Positions 34,598 to 48,233 are shown, numbered from the stretch's first letter. The stretch: 64,000 bases of DNA from Pseudomonas sp. TH41 (GCF_016650695.1 NZ_JAEKFH010000003.1:2128001-2192000); one strand, 5' to 3'. Numbers and translations: made by a program. Notes: generated by a model from the sequence alone, not told the origin.

Positions 34598-35968
34598 ATG
34601 AGCGTTCCTCGTGAAACCATCGCTGCCGTCGCCACCGCTCAAGGTCGCGGCGGTGTAGGCATTGTCCGTATTTCAGGACCCCTCGCGAGCGTTGCAGCCA
34701 AGGCCTTCAGCGGTCGCGAACTCAAGCCACGATTTGCCCACTACGGCCCGTTCCTCGGTGAAAACGATGAGGTACTGGACCAAGGTCTCGCGCTGTATTT
34801 TCCGGGTCCGAACTCGTTCACCGGCGAAGACGTGCTGGAACTCCAGGGCCATGGCGGCCCGATTGTTCTGGATATGCTGCTCAAGCGTTGCCTGGAACTG
34901 GGTTGCCGTCTGGCCCGACCGGGTGAATTCAGCGAGCGTGCCTTCCTCAACGACAAACTCGACCTGGCCCAGGCCGAAGCCATCGCTGACTTGATCGAGG
35001 CGAGTTCTGCACAGGCTGCACGAAACGCCCTGCGTTCCTTGCAAGGAGCATTTTCCGAACGTGTGCATAACCTCACCGAGCAACTGATTGGCTTGCGGAT
35101 CTATGTCGAAGCGGCGATCGACTTTCCCGAAGAGGAAATCGACTTCCTTGCCGATGGCCACGTGCTGAACATGCTCGACAAAGTACGTGACGAGTTATCC
35201 ACCGTGCTTCGAGAAGCCGGGCAGGGTGCCTTGTTGCGGGACGGCATGACGGTGGTGATCGCCGGCCGGCCCAACGCTGGTAAATCCAGTTTGCTGAACG
35301 CCCTGGCGGGTCGAGAAGCGGCGATCGTGACCGAGATTGCCGGCACCACCCGGGATATTCTTCGCGAACATATCCACATCGATGGCATGCCGTTGCACGT
35401 GGTCGACACTGCAGGCCTGCGGGATACCGATGACCAGGTCGAGAAAATCGGTGTGGAACGGGCATTGAAAGCCATCGGCGAGGCTGATCGCGTGCTGCTG
35501 GTCGTCGATGCCACCGCGCCTGAAGCACTTGATCCGTTTGCATTGTGGCCAGAATTCCTGGAGATCCGTCCGGATCCAGCCAAAGTTACGCTGATCCGTA
35601 ACAAGGCTGACCTGACCGGTGAGGCGATTGCCCTGGAAGTCAGCGAGGACGGCCACGTCACCATAAGCCTCAGCGCCAAGTCGGCGGGCGAGGGACTGGA
35701 ATTGCTGCGCGATCACCTCAAGGCCTGCATGGGCTACGAACAGACCTCGGAAAGCAGCTTCAGCGCTCGCAGGCGTCACCTTGAGGCGCTACGTCATGCC
35801 AGTGCCTCCCTCGAGCATGGCCGTACACAGCTGACCCTGGCCGGTGCCGGTGAGCTGCTGGCCGAAGATTTGCGTCAGGCTCAACACGCGTTGGGAGAAA
35901 TCACCGGGGCATTCAGCTCCGATGACCTGCTTGGACGGATTTTTTCCAGCTTCTGCATCGGTAAGTAG
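34598..35968 (+). CDS. mnmE: tRNA modification GTPase MnmE
   Basis: A 456-residue GTPase that, with MnmG, installs the cmnm5 or nm5 group on wobble uridine 34. The N-terminal folate-binding domain starts [19 protein letters not shown]; the G domain (~215-375) has GRPNAGKSS and DTAGLRDT; the C-terminal FCIGK motif is intact. Its TAG stop (35966-35968) is part of the left arm of the REPIN that follows. mnmG lies downstream beyond the second origin-like region. Confidence 0.97.
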   Translation: MSVPRETIAAVATAQGRGGVGIVRISGPLASVAAKAFSGRELKPRFAHYGPFLGENDEVLDQGLALYFPGPNSFTGEDVLELQGHGGPIVLDMLLKRCLELGCRLARPGEFSERAFLNDKLDLAQAEAIADLIEASSAQAARNALRSLQGAFSERVHNLTEQLIGLRIYVEAAIDFPEEEIDFLADGHVLNMLDKVRDELSTVLREAGQGALLRDGMTVVIAGRPNAGKSSLLNALAGREAAIVTEIAGTTRDILREHIHIDGMPLHVVDTAGLRDTDDQVEKIGVERALKAIGEADRVLLVVDATAPEALDPFALWPEFLEIRPDPAKVTLIRNKADLTGEAIALEVSEDGHVTISLSAKSAGEGLELLRDHLKACMGYEQTSESSFSARRRHLEALRHASASLEHGRTQLTLAGAGELLAEDLRQAQHALGEITGAFSSDDLLGRIFSSFCIGK

Positions 35969-36064
35969 GAGCGAGCTTGCTCGCGATGGAGTCGAGAGCG
36001 ACGCGTTTATCCAGCAAACACGCGTTATCGTTTACTTCCATCGCGAGCAAGCTTGCTCCTACAA
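35965..36064. repeat. REPIN overlapping the mnmE stop codon
   Basis: Arms GTAGGAGCGAGCTTGCTCGC and its complement surround a ~55-bp core shared with the copies at 16498 (inverted) and 49620. The first bases of the element form the end of mnmE, including its TAG stop. Confidence 0.88.
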
Positions 36065-36611
36065 GGGCTCAGCGTTCGCTTAACTGACGTTCGTGCCTGT
36101 CTGTTTCTTCTTTTCTCTTAAATTTTCTTCCACTGCCGAGCAGATTTTTTCTGCTTGAGCGGAATTCCCATGCCCGGGATTTGCCCATCCACTGCTTTTC
36201 TGTGGATTAAGCCCTGTGAATAACTGCCACTAAGGGCAGTTGATAACAGGGCCTCAAAACTGAAGATAACCGCCTCTGTGGATAACCACCCCTTTCATCC
36301 ACAGGCTTAAACCGGTTATCCAAGGGCCTCCTTGGCACATGACCACAGGGTTTTGAATCTCTGTACATATCGAATATAAAGGCCTGTAGAGATCTATCCA
36401 CAGAAATGTGCCTCAGTAGAAATAAACATAAAAACAAAGATTTAATAAATTTCTCTCTTTTTAATTTCTATAACCCCGACTTCTCCACAGCTGGTTAAAT
36501 TTTGTGCAAAGGGTTCTTTAGGAAGGGCGAAGTCCCTATACTTGCCGACCAGGTCCAGAAACCCGGGCTCAAACTATTCCTGAATTACCTACTTAAGCAG
36601 GCACGAGGTGC
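36065..36611. other. Second origin-like region (mnmE-mnmG intergenic)
   Basis: This ~550-bp stretch without genes has one exact DnaA box (36277-36285, minus strand) and several near-boxes: 36201 TGTGGATTA, 36215 TGTGAATAA, 36316 TTATCCAAG and 36394 CTATCCACA. A very AT-rich tract covers 36418-36475. The block 36361-36472 aligns without gaps to 31771-31882 of oriC. DnaA-box clusters upstream of both dnaA and gidA (mnmG) have been reported for Pseudomonas. Whether this one initiates replication cannot be told from sequence. Confidence 0.75.
36514..36542 (+). promoter_or_regulatory. Possible mnmG promoter
   Basis: TATACT (36537-36542) is a good -10 hexamer; the hexamer 17 bp upstream (TTCTTT, 36514-36519) is a weak -35. 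It is placed ~70 bp before mnmG and just beyond the AT-rich part of the origin-like region. Confidence 0.45.
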
Positions 36612-38513
36612 GTGGTGGATTTCCCTTCCCGTTTTGAAGTGATCGTCATCGGCGGCGGTCATGCCGGTACCGAGGCAGCACTGGCGTCAGCACGTATGGG
36701 GGCAAAAACCCTATTGCTGACGCATAACGTGGAAACCCTCGGCGCCATGAGCTGCAACCCCGCCATTGGTGGGATCGGCAAAAGTCACCTGGTCAAAGAA
36801 ATTGACGCCCTGGGTGGCGCAATGGCCATGGCTACCGACAAAGGCGGCATTCAGTTTCGCGTGTTGAACAGCCGCAAAGGCCCGGCCGTGCGTGCAACCC
36901 GCGCTCAAGCAGATCGGGTCTTGTACAAAGCCGCTGTCCGCGAAGCATTGGAGAACCAGCCGAACCTGTGGATATTTCAACAGGCTGCTGACGACCTGAT
37001 CGTCGAGCAGGAACAAGTGCGTGGTGTTGTCACCCAAATGGGCCTGCGTTTTTTCGCGGATTCCGTGGTGTTGACCACTGGAACCTTCCTCGGTGGACTT
37101 ATCCACATCGGCCTGCAGAATTATTCCGGTGGTCGCGCCGGTGATCCGCCATCGATCGCCCTGGCTCACCGGCTACGTGAATTGCCATTGCGTGTCGGTC
37201 GTCTGAAAACCGGTACACCACCGCGTATTGACGGTCGATCTGTGGATTTCTCGGTGATGACCGAGCAAGCCGGCGACACACCGATCCCGGTGATGTCGTT
37301 CATGGGGTCCAAAGAGCAACATCCGAAACAGGTGAGCTGCTGGATTACCCACACCAACGCCCGGACCCACGAAATCATCGCTGCGAACCTCGACCGTTCG
37401 CCGATGTATTCCGACGCCGGGTTGATCGAAGGTATCGGCCCGCGTTATTGCCCATCGATCGAGGACAAGATCCACCGCTTTGCCGACAAGGAAAGCCATC
37501 AGGTCTTCATCGAGCCGGAAGGCTTGACCACCCATGAGCTGTACCCGAACGGGATATCCACATCCTTGCCGTTCGATGTGCAATTGCAGATCGTGCAATC
37601 GATCCGCGGCATGGAAAACGCACACATCGTTCGTCCGGGCTACGCCATCGAATACGACTATTTCGACCCGCGTGACCTGAAGTACAGCCTGGAAACCAAA
37701 GTGATTGGCGGTCTGTTTTTCGCCGGACAAATCAATGGCACCACCGGTTACGAAGAAGCCGGCGCCCAGGGTTTGCTGGCCGGGGCCAACGCGGCACTGC
37801 GCGCACAGGGCAAAGATGCCTGGTGTCCACGCCGCGATGAAGCGTATATCGGCGTGTTGGTCGACGACCTGATTACGCTCGGTACACAAGAGCCGTACCG
37901 GATGTTCACCTCCCGTGCCGAATACCGCTTGATCCTGCGCGAAGACAACGCCGACCTGCGCTTGACCGAAAAAGGTCGCGAATTGGGTCTGGTCGATGAC
38001 GCGCGTTGGGCGGCCTTCTGCAAGAAACGCGAAAGTATTGATCTGGAAGAGCAACGCCTGAAAAGTACCTGGGTTCGCCCGGGTACCGAGCAGGGCGATG
38101 CAATTTCCGAGAAATTCGGCACGCCACTGACCCACGAATACAATTTGCTCAACCTGCTGAGCCGTCCGGAAATCGACTACGCTGGTCTGATCTCCGTGAC
38201 CGGTGGGGGCGCAGAAGATCCACAAGTCGCCGAACAGGTCGAAATCAAGACCAAATATGCGGGTTACATCGATCGCCAACAGGATGAAATTGCCCGTCTG
38301 CGCGCCAGCGAAGACACAAAACTACCTGTGGATATCGATTACACGAATATTTCCGGTCTCTCCAAAGAGATCCAGAGCAAGCTCGGTGCGACCCGTCCAG
38401 AGACTCTGGGCCAGGCGTCACGCATTCCGGGCGTTACTCCGGCAGCGATTTCGCTGTTGATGATTCATTTGAAAAAACGCGGCGCGGGCCGTCAGTTGGA
38501 GCAAAGCGCTTGA
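36612..38513 (+). CDS. mnmG: tRNA uridine-5-carboxymethylaminomethyl(34) synthesis enzyme MnmG
   Basis: A ~633-residue flavoprotein, formerly GidA, partner of MnmE. The FAD-binding N-terminus has [19 protein letters not shown], and the GidA signature region [15 protein letters not shown] is near residue 276. The start is one of two adjacent GTG codons (36612 or 36615). A perfect DnaA box (37099-37107) lies inside. Its stop overlaps the rsmG start. Confidence 0.97.
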   Translation: MVDFPSRFEVIVIGGGHAGTEAALASARMGAKTLLLTHNVETLGAMSCNPAIGGIGKSHLVKEIDALGGAMAMATDKGGIQFRVLNSRKGPAVRATRAQADRVLYKAAVREALENQPNLWIFQQAADDLIVEQEQVRGVVTQMGLRFFADSVVLTTGTFLGGLIHIGLQNYSGGRAGDPPSIALAHRLRELPLRVGRLKTGTPPRIDGRSVDFSVMTEQAGDTPIPVMSFMGSKEQHPKQVSCWITHTNARTHEIIAANLDRSPMYSDAGLIEGIGPRYCPSIEDKIHRFADKESHQVFIEPEGLTTHELYPNGISTSLPFDVQLQIVQSIRGMENAHIVRPGYAIEYDYFDPRDLKYSLETKVIGGLFFAGQINGTTGYEEAGAQGLLAGANAALRAQGKDAWCPRRDEAYIGVLVDDLITLGTQEPYRMFTSRAEYRLILREDNADLRLTEKGRELGLVDDARWAAFCKKRESIDLEEQRLKSTWVRPGTEQGDAISEKFGTPLTHEYNLLNLLSRPEIDYAGLISVTGGGAEDPQVAEQVEIKTKYAGYIDRQQDEIARLRASEDTKLPVDIDYTNISGLSKEIQSKLGATRPETLGQASRIPGVTPAAISLLMIHLKKRGAGRQLEQSA

Positions 38514-39154
38514 GTTCGTTGGTCACCTCGCAACACGCACAAGAGTTATCCACAGGTGCTCGCCAGCTGGGTGTCACACTGACAGACGCCCAGCACGCGC
38601 AGCTGCTGGGTTATCTGGCCCTGTTGATAAAATGGAACAAGGCTTACAACCTGACCGCCGTGCGCGATCCCGACGAAATGGTGTCCCGTCACTTGCTCGA
38701 TAGTTTGAGTGTGATGTCGTTCGTCGAGAATGGCCGTTGGCTGGACGTCGGCAGTGGCGGCGGCATGCCCGGTATTCCATTGGCGATCCTGTTTCCAGAG
38801 TCCCAAGTGACCTGCCTGGACAGCAACGGCAAGAAAACCCGCTTCCTGACCCAGGTCAAACTCGAACTCAAACTGGATAACCTGCAAGTTATCCACAGCC
38901 GCGTCGAAGCCTTCCAGCCTGCACAGCCATTCAACGGGATTATTTCCCGGGCGTTCAGCAGCATGGAGAACTTCAGTAACTGGACTCGCCACCTCGGCGA
39001 CGCCGATACACGCTGGCTGGCAATGAAGGGCGTTCATCCCGCCGATGAGCTGGTAGCATTGCCGACAGACTTCCACCTCGATAGCGAACACGCCCTGGCC
39101 GTACCTGGTTGCCAAGGCCAACGCCATCTGCTGATACTGCGCCGCACGGCATGA
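38510..39154 (+). CDS. rsmG: 16S rRNA m7G527 methyltransferase
   Basis: A 214-residue SAM-dependent enzyme (formerly GidB) that methylates G527 of 16S rRNA; loss is known to give low-level streptomycin resistance in several bacteria. The SAM motif is [15 protein letters not shown] (near residue 77). The TTG start at 38510 overlaps the mnmG stop. Two perfect DnaA boxes (38546 and 38889) fall within the gene. Confidence 0.95.
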   Translation: MSSLVTSQHAQELSTGARQLGVTLTDAQHAQLLGYLALLIKWNKAYNLTAVRDPDEMVSRHLLDSLSVMSFVENGRWLDVGSGGGMPGIPLAILFPESQVTCLDSNGKKTRFLTQVKLELKLDNLQVIHSRVEAFQPAQPFNGIISRAFSSMENFSNWTRHLGDADTRWLAMKGVHPADELVALPTDFHLDSEHALAVPGCQGQRHLLILRRTA

Positions 39155-39172
39155 TTGGGAACACAAGCAAGA

Positions 39173-39970
39173 ATGGCTAAGGTATTCGCGATTGCGAACC
39201 AAAAAGGTGGTGTGGGTAAAACCACCACCTGCATCAACCTCGCAGCTTCCCTGGTCGCTACCAAGCGTCGGGTGCTGTTGATCGATCTCGATCCACAGGG
39301 CAACGCCACCATGGGTAGCGGTGTGGATAAACACGGTCTGGAAAATTCGGTTTACGACTTGCTGATCGGCGAATGCGATCTGGCCCAGGCCATGCACTTC
39401 TCCGAACACGGTGGTTACCAGCTGTTGCCGGCCAACCGTGACCTGACCGCGGCCGAAGTGGTTCTGCTGGAAATGCAGATGAAGGAAAGCCGTCTGCGCA
39501 GTGCGTTGGCGCCGATCCGTGAAAACTACGATTACATTTTGATCGACTGCCCGCCGTCGCTGTCGATGCTGACGTTGAACGCATTGGTCGCCGCTGATGG
39601 GGTAATTATCCCCATGCAGTGCGAGTACTTCGCGCTCGAAGGTTTGAGCGACCTTGTGGATAACATCAAGCGCATCGCCGAACTGCTGAACCCGAACCTG
39701 AAAGTCGAAGGCCTGTTGCGGACGATGTATGACCCGCGACTGAGCCTGATGAACGATGTGTCGGCCCAGCTCAAGGAACACTTCGGCGAGCAGCTTTACG
39801 ACACCGTGATTCCGCGCAACATTCGCCTGGCTGAAGCACCCAGCTATGGCATGCCGGCGCTGGCGTACGACAAATCATCGCGGGGCGCCATTGCCTATTT
39901 GGCCTTGGCCGGCGAGATGGTTCGCCGTCAACGCAAAAATTCACGCACCGCCGCTGCTCAGGCAACTTAA
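39173..39970 (+). CDS. parA: Chromosome partitioning ATPase ParA (Soj)
   Basis: A 265-residue ParA-family ATPase. The deviant Walker A is KGGVGKTT (residues ~11-18), and LIDLDPQGN and LIDCPPSLS follow. It forms an ATP-dependent gradient on the nucleoid that moves ParB-parS complexes. The start at 39173 gives MAKVFAIANQKGG; an upstream ATG at 39155 adds six poorly conserved residues. Two DnaA-box 9-mers lie inside (39322 and 39655). parB follows after 9 bp. Confidence 0.97.
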   Translation: MAKVFAIANQKGGVGKTTTCINLAASLVATKRRVLLIDLDPQGNATMGSGVDKHGLENSVYDLLIGECDLAQAMHFSEHGGYQLLPANRDLTAAEVVLLEMQMKESRLRSALAPIRENYDYILIDCPPSLSMLTLNALVAADGVIIPMQCEYFALEGLSDLVDNIKRIAELLNPNLKVEGLLRTMYDPRLSLMNDVSAQLKEHFGEQLYDTVIPRNIRLAEAPSYGMPALAYDKSSRGAIAYLALAGEMVRRQRKNSRTAAAQAT

Positions 39971-39979
39971 GGAATCCCC

Positions 39980-40852
39980 ATGGCCGTCAAGAAACGAGGT
40001 CTCGGACGTGGACTGGATGCACTGCTGAGCGGTCCGACTGTCAGCTCGCTGGAAGAGCAAGCCGTACAAGCCGATCAGCGTGAACTGCAACACCTGCCCC
40101 TGGACTTGATCCAGCGCGGCAAGTACCAGCCACGCCGGGACATGGATCCTCAAGCGCTGGAAGAGCTGGCGCAGTCGATCAAGGCCCAGGGGGTGATGCA
40201 GCCGATCGTGGTTCGTCCGATCGGCAGCGGTCGCTTCGAAATCATCGCTGGCGAACGTCGCTGGCGCGCCAGCCAGCAGGCTGGCCAGGAAACAATCCCG
40301 GCAATGGTTCGCGATGTACCGGATGAAACCGCGATCGCCATGGCGCTGATCGAGAACATCCAGCGCGAAGACCTGAATCCGATTGAAGAAGCGGTGGCGC
40401 TGCAGCGATTGCAGCAGGAATTCCAGCTGACTCAGCAACAAGTGGCTGAAGCGGTGGGCAAATCCCGCGTGACCGTGGCCAACCTGCTACGCTTGATCGC
40501 GTTGCCGGAAGTCATCAAAACCATGTTGTCCCACGGTGACCTGGAAATGGGTCATGCGCGTGCTTTGCTTGGTTTGCCGGAAAATCAACAGGTTGAAGGG
40601 GCGCGACATGTTGTCGCACGGGGGCTGACGGTGCGCCAGACTGAAGCACTGGTTCGCCAGTGGTTGAGTGGCAAACAAGAACCTGCTGAACCGGTAAAGC
40701 CGGACCCGGATATCGCCCGACTCGAGCAGCGTCTGGCTGAGCGTTTAGGCTCTGCGGTGCAGATCCGCCACGGTAAAAAGGGGAAAGGGCAGTTGGTGAT
40801 TGGGTACAACTCCCTCGATGAGCTTCAGGGTGTACTTGCACACATTCGTTGA
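39980..40852 (+). CDS. parB: Chromosome partitioning protein ParB (Spo0J)
   Basis: A 290-residue parS-binding CTP-dependent clamp. The N-terminal KKRGLGRGLDALL is the ParA-interaction segment. The CTPase motif GERRWRA is near residue 90, NIQREDLNP near 130, and the helix-turn-helix spans LTQQQVAEAVGKSRVTVANLLRL. The C-terminal dimer domain ends LDELQGVLAHIR. Its targets are the two parS sites in recF and likely others outside the window. Confidence 0.97.
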   Translation: MAVKKRGLGRGLDALLSGPTVSSLEEQAVQADQRELQHLPLDLIQRGKYQPRRDMDPQALEELAQSIKAQGVMQPIVVRPIGSGRFEIIAGERRWRASQQAGQETIPAMVRDVPDETAIAMALIENIQREDLNPIEEAVALQRLQQEFQLTQQQVAEAVGKSRVTVANLLRLIALPEVIKTMLSHGDLEMGHARALLGLPENQQVEGARHVVARGLTVRQTEALVRQWLSGKQEPAEPVKPDPDIARLEQRLAERLGSAVQIRHGKKGKGQLVIGYNSLDELQGVLAHIR

Positions 40853-40897
40853 AACATTTCCTCATGTAGCGTGCAGGTGGAAATCACTACCTGACAG

Positions 40898-40926
40898 TTG
40901 AATAGGGGCAGATCCGCCCCTATACT
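40898..40926 (+). promoter_or_regulatory. Sigma-70 promoter of the atp operon, with palindrome in the spacer
   Basis: TTGAAT (40898-40903), 17-bp spacer, TATACT (40921-40926). The spacer is nearly filled by the inverted repeat ATAGGGGC / GCCCCTAT (40902-40923, 6-bp centre). The repeat could be an operator or the parAB transcript end. atpI starts 75 bp downstream. Confidence 0.7.
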
Positions 40927-41000
40927 CTGCGCGCATTTTGTCGGCACAAATTATGCCAAGTTATTGAATTCTGGCAGCCGATCATTGGGGAGCAATAGTG

Positions 41001-42294
<1,294 letters not shown>

Positions 42295-42318
42295 GACCAG
42301 TCTCGACTAGTCTGATGT

Positions 42319-42340
42319 CCCACTCGGTCAAACGAGTGGG
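42319..42340 (+). promoter_or_regulatory. Intercistronic hairpin between atpB and atpE
   Basis: Perfect 8-bp stem CCCACTCG / CGAGTGGG with loop GTCAAA and no T-run after it. It is therefore more likely an mRNA stability or processing element than a terminator. Confidence 0.6.
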
Positions 42341-42412
42341 TGCCCGAACAGGGCTATGAAACGATTTGTTTTACCGCTTTAAAATCTAAAAAACCTAAAC
42401 CATACGACGTAA

Positions 42413-42685
<273 letters not shown>

Positions 42686-42741
42686 TTACTCGAACCGTCG
42701 AGTAATTGGTGTGATGTGCAACGAACGAGCGAGGTGTTGGC

Positions 42742-43212
42742 GTGAACATTAATGCAACCCTGATTGGCCAGTCCGTTGCGTTCTTCATTTTTGTACTGTT
42801 TTGCATGAAGTTCGTGTGGCCTCCGGTCATCGCGGCTTTGCACGAACGTCAGAAGAAGATCGCGGATGGACTGGACGCTGCCGCCCGAGCAGCTCGCGAC
42901 CTGGAGTTGGCCCAAGATAAAGCGGGTCAACAACTGCGCGAAGCTAAGGCTCAGGCAGCTGAAATCATTGAGCAAGCCAAGAAACGCGGTAACCAGATCG
43001 TTGATGAGGCTGTTGAAAAAGCCCGTATCGACGCTGACCGTGTGAAGGTTCAGGCTCAGGCCGAGATCGAGCAGGAACTGAACAGTGTCAAAGACGCGCT
43101 GCGTGCCCAATTGGGTGCTCTGGCCGTTGGCGGCGCCGAGAAGATCCTGGGTGCCACAATCGATCAAAACGCGCACGCGGAGCTGGTAAACAAACTGGCT
43201 GCTGAAATTTAA
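42742..43212 (+). CDS. atpF: ATP synthase Fo subunit b
   Basis: A 156-residue stator protein with GTG start. One N-terminal membrane helix ([16 protein letters not shown]) is followed by a long charged coiled-coil (~30-150) that reaches the F1 head. Normal length for a proteobacterial subunit b. Confidence 0.96.
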   Translation: MNINATLIGQSVAFFIFVLFCMKFVWPPVIAALHERQKKIADGLDAAARAARDLELAQDKAGQQLREAKAQAAEIIEQAKKRGNQIVDEAVEKARIDADRVKVQAQAEIEQELNSVKDALRAQLGALAVGGAEKILGATIDQNAHAELVNKLAAEI

Positions 43213-43224
43213 GCGAGGGCGATC

Positions 43225-43761
43225 ATGGCAGAATTGACCACGTTGGCCCGACCTTACGCTAAGGCAGCCTTCGAGCACGCCCAGGCCCACCAGCAACTGG
43301 CCTCTTGGTCAGCCATGCTCGGCCTGGCTGCAGCAGTGTCGCAAGACGACACTATGCAGCGCGTGCTCAAGGCCCCGCGACTGACGAGCGCAAACAAGGC
43401 CGCCACGTTTATTGACGTGTGCGGCGACAAGTTTGATGCCAAGGCACAGAACTTCATTAACGTCGTTGCCGAAAACGACCGTCTCCCGCTGTTGCCGGAG
43501 ATCGCCGCTCTGTTTGACCTGTACAAGGCCGAACAAGAGAAGTCGGTAGATGTTGAAGTCACCAGTGCTTTTGCATTGAACCAAGAACAGCAAGACAAAC
43601 TCGCCAAGGTTCTCAGTGCACGACTCAACCGGGAAGTGCGCCTGCAAGTTGCGGAGGATGCCGCCCTTATTGGTGGTGTCATCATTCGCGCCGGCGACCT
43701 GGTAATCGATGGCTCGATTCGCGGCAAACTCGCGAATCTTGCCGAAGCATTGAAATCTTGA
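43225..43761 (+). CDS. atpH: ATP synthase F1 subunit delta
   Basis: A 178-residue protein that caps F1 and binds the b dimer. It begins [14 protein letters not shown], typical of the family, and ends with the conserved [14 protein letters not shown]. It starts 12 bp after atpF. Confidence 0.96.
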   Translation: MAELTTLARPYAKAAFEHAQAHQQLASWSAMLGLAAAVSQDDTMQRVLKAPRLTSANKAATFIDVCGDKFDAKAQNFINVVAENDRLPLLPEIAALFDLYKAEQEKSVDVEVTSAFALNQEQQDKLAKVLSARLNREVRLQVAEDAALIGGVIIRAGDLVIDGSIRGKLANLAEALKS

Positions 43762-43782
43762 GTTTGAAGGGGCAGCAGAGCA

Positions 43783-45327
43783 ATGCAGCAACTCAATCCT
43801 TCCGAAATAAGTGAAATTATCAAGGGCCGCATCGACAAGCTCGATGTGACCTCCCAAGCCCGTAACGAAGGCACTGTCGTCAGCGTGTCTGACGGTATCG
43901 TGCGGATTCACGGTCTGGCCGACGTCATGTACGGCGAGATGATCGAGTTTCCGGGCGGCGTCTTCGGTATGGCTCTCAACCTGGAGCAAGACTCCGTAGG
44001 TGCTGTTGTATTGGGCTCCTACCAGTCTCTGGCTGAAGGCATGAGCGCCAAGTGCACTGGCCGCATCCTCGAAGTTCCGGTTGGTAAGGAACTGCTGGGT
44101 CGCGTAGTCGACGCACTGGGTAACCCAGTTGACGGCAAAGGTCCGCTGAACAACACCGAGACCGATGCGGTCGAGAAAGTTGCTCCAGGCGTGATCTGGC
44201 GTAAGTCGGTAGACCAGCCTGTACAGACTGGCTACAAGGCTGTCGATGCCATGATCCCAGTCGGCCGTGGCCAGCGTGAGCTGATCATCGGTGACCGTCA
44301 GATCGGTAAAACCGCTCTGGCGATCGACGCGATCATCAACCAGAAAGACAGCGGCATTTTCTGCGTCTACGTAGCGATCGGTCAGAAACAATCGACCATC
44401 GCCAACGTTGTTCGCAAGCTGGAAGAAAACGGCGCACTGGCTAACACCATCGTCGTGGCTGCGAGCGCTTCGGAATCTGCAGCACTGCAATTCCTGGCAC
44501 CGTACTCCGGTTGCACCATGGGTGAATTCTTCCGCGACCGCGGTGAAGACGCGCTGATCGTTTATGACGATCTGTCCAAGCAAGCAGTGGCTTACCGCCA
44601 GATTTCCCTGCTGCTGCGCCGTCCACCAGGCCGTGAAGCTTACCCAGGCGACGTGTTCTATCTCCACTCCCGTCTGCTGGAGCGCGCATCCCGCGTTTCG
44701 GAAGAATATGTAGAGAAGTTCACCAACGGCGCAGTGACCGGCAAAACCGGTTCCCTGACCGCACTGCCGATCATCGAAACCCAGGCTGGCGACGTTTCCG
44801 CGTTCGTTCCGACCAACGTGATTTCCATCACCGACGGTCAGATCTTCCTGGAATCGGCCATGTTCAACTCCGGGATCCGTCCTGCTGTGAACGCCGGTGT
44901 TTCGGTATCCCGTGTGGGTGGTGCCGCTCAGACCAAGATCATCAAGAAGCTCTCCGGTGGTATCCGTACCGCTCTGGCTCAGTACCGTGAACTGGCGGCA
45001 TTCGCCCAGTTCGCTTCTGACCTGGACGAAGCGACCCGTAAGCAACTTGAGCATGGTCAGCGCGTTACCGAGCTGATGAAGCAGAAGCAATACGCACCAA
45101 TGTCGATCGCTGACATGGCGCTGTCGCTGTATGCCGCTGAGCGTGGGTTCCTGACTGACGTTGAAATCGCCAAGATCGGCAGCTTCGAACAAGCGCTGAT
45201 TGCTTTCTTCAACCGCGATCACGCCGATTTGATGGCGAAGATCAACGTGAAGGGTGACTTCAATGACGAAATCGACGCTGGCATGAAAGCCGGTATCGAG
45301 AAGTTCAAGGCCACCCAAACCTGGTAA
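43783..45327 (+). CDS. atpA: ATP synthase F1 subunit alpha
   Basis: A 514-residue non-catalytic nucleotide-binding subunit. Walker A is GDRQIGKTA (near residue 169), and the alpha/beta signature [11 protein letters not shown] is near 368-378. The hairpin at 45333 follows the stop immediately. Confidence 0.98.
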   Translation: MQQLNPSEISEIIKGRIDKLDVTSQARNEGTVVSVSDGIVRIHGLADVMYGEMIEFPGGVFGMALNLEQDSVGAVVLGSYQSLAEGMSAKCTGRILEVPVGKELLGRVVDALGNPVDGKGPLNNTETDAVEKVAPGVIWRKSVDQPVQTGYKAVDAMIPVGRGQRELIIGDRQIGKTALAIDAIINQKDSGIFCVYVAIGQKQSTIANVVRKLEENGALANTIVVAASASESAALQFLAPYSGCTMGEFFRDRGEDALIVYDDLSKQAVAYRQISLLLRRPPGREAYPGDVFYLHSRLLERASRVSEEYVEKFTNGAVTGKTGSLTALPIIETQAGDVSAFVPTNVISITDGQIFLESAMFNSGIRPAVNAGVSVSRVGGAAQTKIIKKLSGGIRTALAQYRELAAFAQFASDLDEATRKQLEHGQRVTELMKQKQYAPMSIADMALSLYAAERGFLTDVEIAKIGSFEQALIAFFNRDHADLMAKINVKGDFNDEIDAGMKAGIEKFKATQTW

Positions 45328-45332
45328 GCCGC

Positions 45333-45356
45333 AGCGGGAGCCGCAAGGCTCCCGCT
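45333..45356 (+). promoter_or_regulatory. Intercistronic GNRA hairpin between atpA and atpG
   Basis: Perfect 10-bp stem AGCGGGAGCC / GGCTCCCGCT closed by a GCAA tetraloop, without a following T-run. It probably sets transcript processing or relative expression rather than ending transcription. Confidence 0.65.
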
Positions 45357-45377
45357 TGCTAACCTGATAGGTGTTAC

Positions 45378-46238
45378 ATGGCAGGCGCAAAAGAGATTCG
45401 CAGTAAGATTGCGAGCATCAAAAGCACGCAAAAGATTACCAGCGCCATGGAAAAAGTGGCGGTCAGTAAAATGCGCAAGGCACAAATGCGCATGGCTGCT
45501 AGCCGTCCTTATGCGGAGCGCATCCGCCAGGTTATTGGTCATTTGGCCAACGCTAACCCGGAATATCGCCATCCATTCATGATCGAGCGTGAAATCAAGC
45601 GCGTCGGTTACGTTGTGGTGAGCAGTGACCGTGGTCTGTGTGGTGGCTTGAACACCAACCTGTTCAAGGCCTTGGTCAAGGACATGGCGAAAAACCGTGA
45701 AAACGGCGTCGAGATCGATCTGTGTGTAGTGGGTAGCAAGGGTGCGGCTTTCTTCCGCAACTTCGGCGGTAACGTCGTAGCAGCTATCAGCCACCTGGGT
45801 GAAGAGCCATCGATCAATGATCTGATTGGCAGCGTCAAGGTGATGCTGGATGCCTACCTGGACGGCCGTATCGACCGTCTGAGCGTTGTGTCCAACAAGT
45901 TCATCAACACCATGACGCAACAGCCAACTGTGGAGCAATTGATTCCACTGGTGGCAACCCCGGATCAAGAACTCAAGCACCACTGGGACTATCTCTATGA
46001 ACCGGATGCCAAAGAGCTGCTTGACGGCTTGATGGTCCGTTACGTGGAGTCGCAGGTCTACCAGGCGGTGGTCGAGAACAACGCGGCCGAACAAGCTGCG
46101 CGGATGATCGCGATGAAGAACGCTACCGACAACGCCGGTGATTTGATCAGCGATTTGCAGCTGATCTACAACAAGGCGCGTCAGGCTGCGATCACCCAAG
46201 AGATCTCGGAAATCGTCGGCGGCGCTGCCGCGGTTTAA
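45378..46238 (+). CDS. atpG: ATP synthase F1 subunit gamma
   Basis: A 286-residue central shaft subunit. The N-terminal coiled-coil includes [25 protein letters not shown] sequence beginning [11 protein letters not shown], and [11 protein letters not shown] is the conserved core motif. The C-terminal helix carries the signature [16 protein letters not shown]. Confidence 0.97.
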   Translation: MAGAKEIRSKIASIKSTQKITSAMEKVAVSKMRKAQMRMAASRPYAERIRQVIGHLANANPEYRHPFMIEREIKRVGYVVVSSDRGLCGGLNTNLFKALVKDMAKNRENGVEIDLCVVGSKGAAFFRNFGGNVVAAISHLGEEPSINDLIGSVKVMLDAYLDGRIDRLSVVSNKFINTMTQQPTVEQLIPLVATPDQELKHHWDYLYEPDAKELLDGLMVRYVESQVYQAVVENNAAEQAARMIAMKNATDNAGDLISDLQLIYNKARQAAITQEISEIVGGAAAV

Positions 46239-47645
<1,407 letters not shown>

Positions 47646-47650
47646 TCCCG

Positions 47651-47668
47651 GCGCCCGGCAACGGGCGC
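47651..47668 (+). promoter_or_regulatory. Intercistronic GNRA hairpin between atpD and atpC
   Basis: Perfect 7-bp stem GCGCCCG / CGGGCGC with a GCAA tetraloop, the same loop as the atpA-atpG hairpin. The T-rich stretch after it is short (TAATTTAGG), so it is unlikely to be a full terminator. Confidence 0.6.
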
Positions 47669-47690
47669 TAATTTAGGTTGAGGCAATCAG

Positions 47691-48116
47691 ATGGCTATGA
47701 CAGTCCATTGCGATATCGTCAGCGCGGAAGGGGAAATCTTTTCCGGCCTGGTCGAGATGGTGATTGCGCACGGTGCACTGGGTGATCTTGGTATCGCCCT
47801 GGGTCACGCGCCGCTGATCACGAATCTCAAGCCAGGTCCTATCCGCCTGATCAAGCAGGGCGGGGAAACCGAGGTGTTTTACATCTCCGGTGGTTTCCTC
47901 GAGGTTCAGCCGAACATGGTCAAGGTTCTTGCCGACACTGTGCAACGTGCCGCCGACCTGGATGAAGCCTCCGCTCAGGAAGCCGTTAAGGCTGCCGAGA
48001 AGGCCTTGCATGAACGTGGCGCAGAATTCGATTACGGTTCTGCTGCCGCACGTCTGGCCGAGGCGACAGCTCAGCTGCGCACCGTCCAGCAGATCCGCAA
48101 GAAGTTCGGCGGTTAA
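47691..48116 (+). CDS. atpC: ATP synthase F1 subunit epsilon
   Basis: A 141-residue regulatory subunit of the rotor. The N-terminal beta-sandwich contains [16 protein letters not shown], a family hallmark, followed by a two-helix C-terminal domain (~90-140) that can inhibit ATP hydrolysis. It is the last gene of the atp operon and is followed by a terminator. Confidence 0.96.
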   Translation: MAMTVHCDIVSAEGEIFSGLVEMVIAHGALGDLGIALGHAPLITNLKPGPIRLIKQGGETEVFYISGGFLEVQPNMVKVLADTVQRAADLDEASAQEAVKAAEKALHERGAEFDYGSAAARLAEATAQLRTVQQIRKKFGG

Positions 48117-48146
48117 TCCGTCATCGACTTGTTGTGCGATTGATTA

Positions 48147-48179
48147 AAAAGGGTAGCCTCGGCTACCCTTTTTTCTTTT
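48147..48179 (+). terminator. Rho-independent terminator of the atp operon
   Basis: AAAGGGTAGC and GCTACCCTTT pair around a CTCG loop and run into TTTTTTCTTTT. Strong terminator between atpC and glmU. Confidence 0.93.
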
Positions 48180-48233
48180 CCGACTTTCATAACCCGGTCG
48201 CAGTTGCTGACCACCCAGGATTGGTAGCCAGTC

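Noticed and set aside
43309..45390. A 693-codon open frame opposite atpH and atpA
   Set aside because: Antisense shadow of highly conserved ATP synthase genes.
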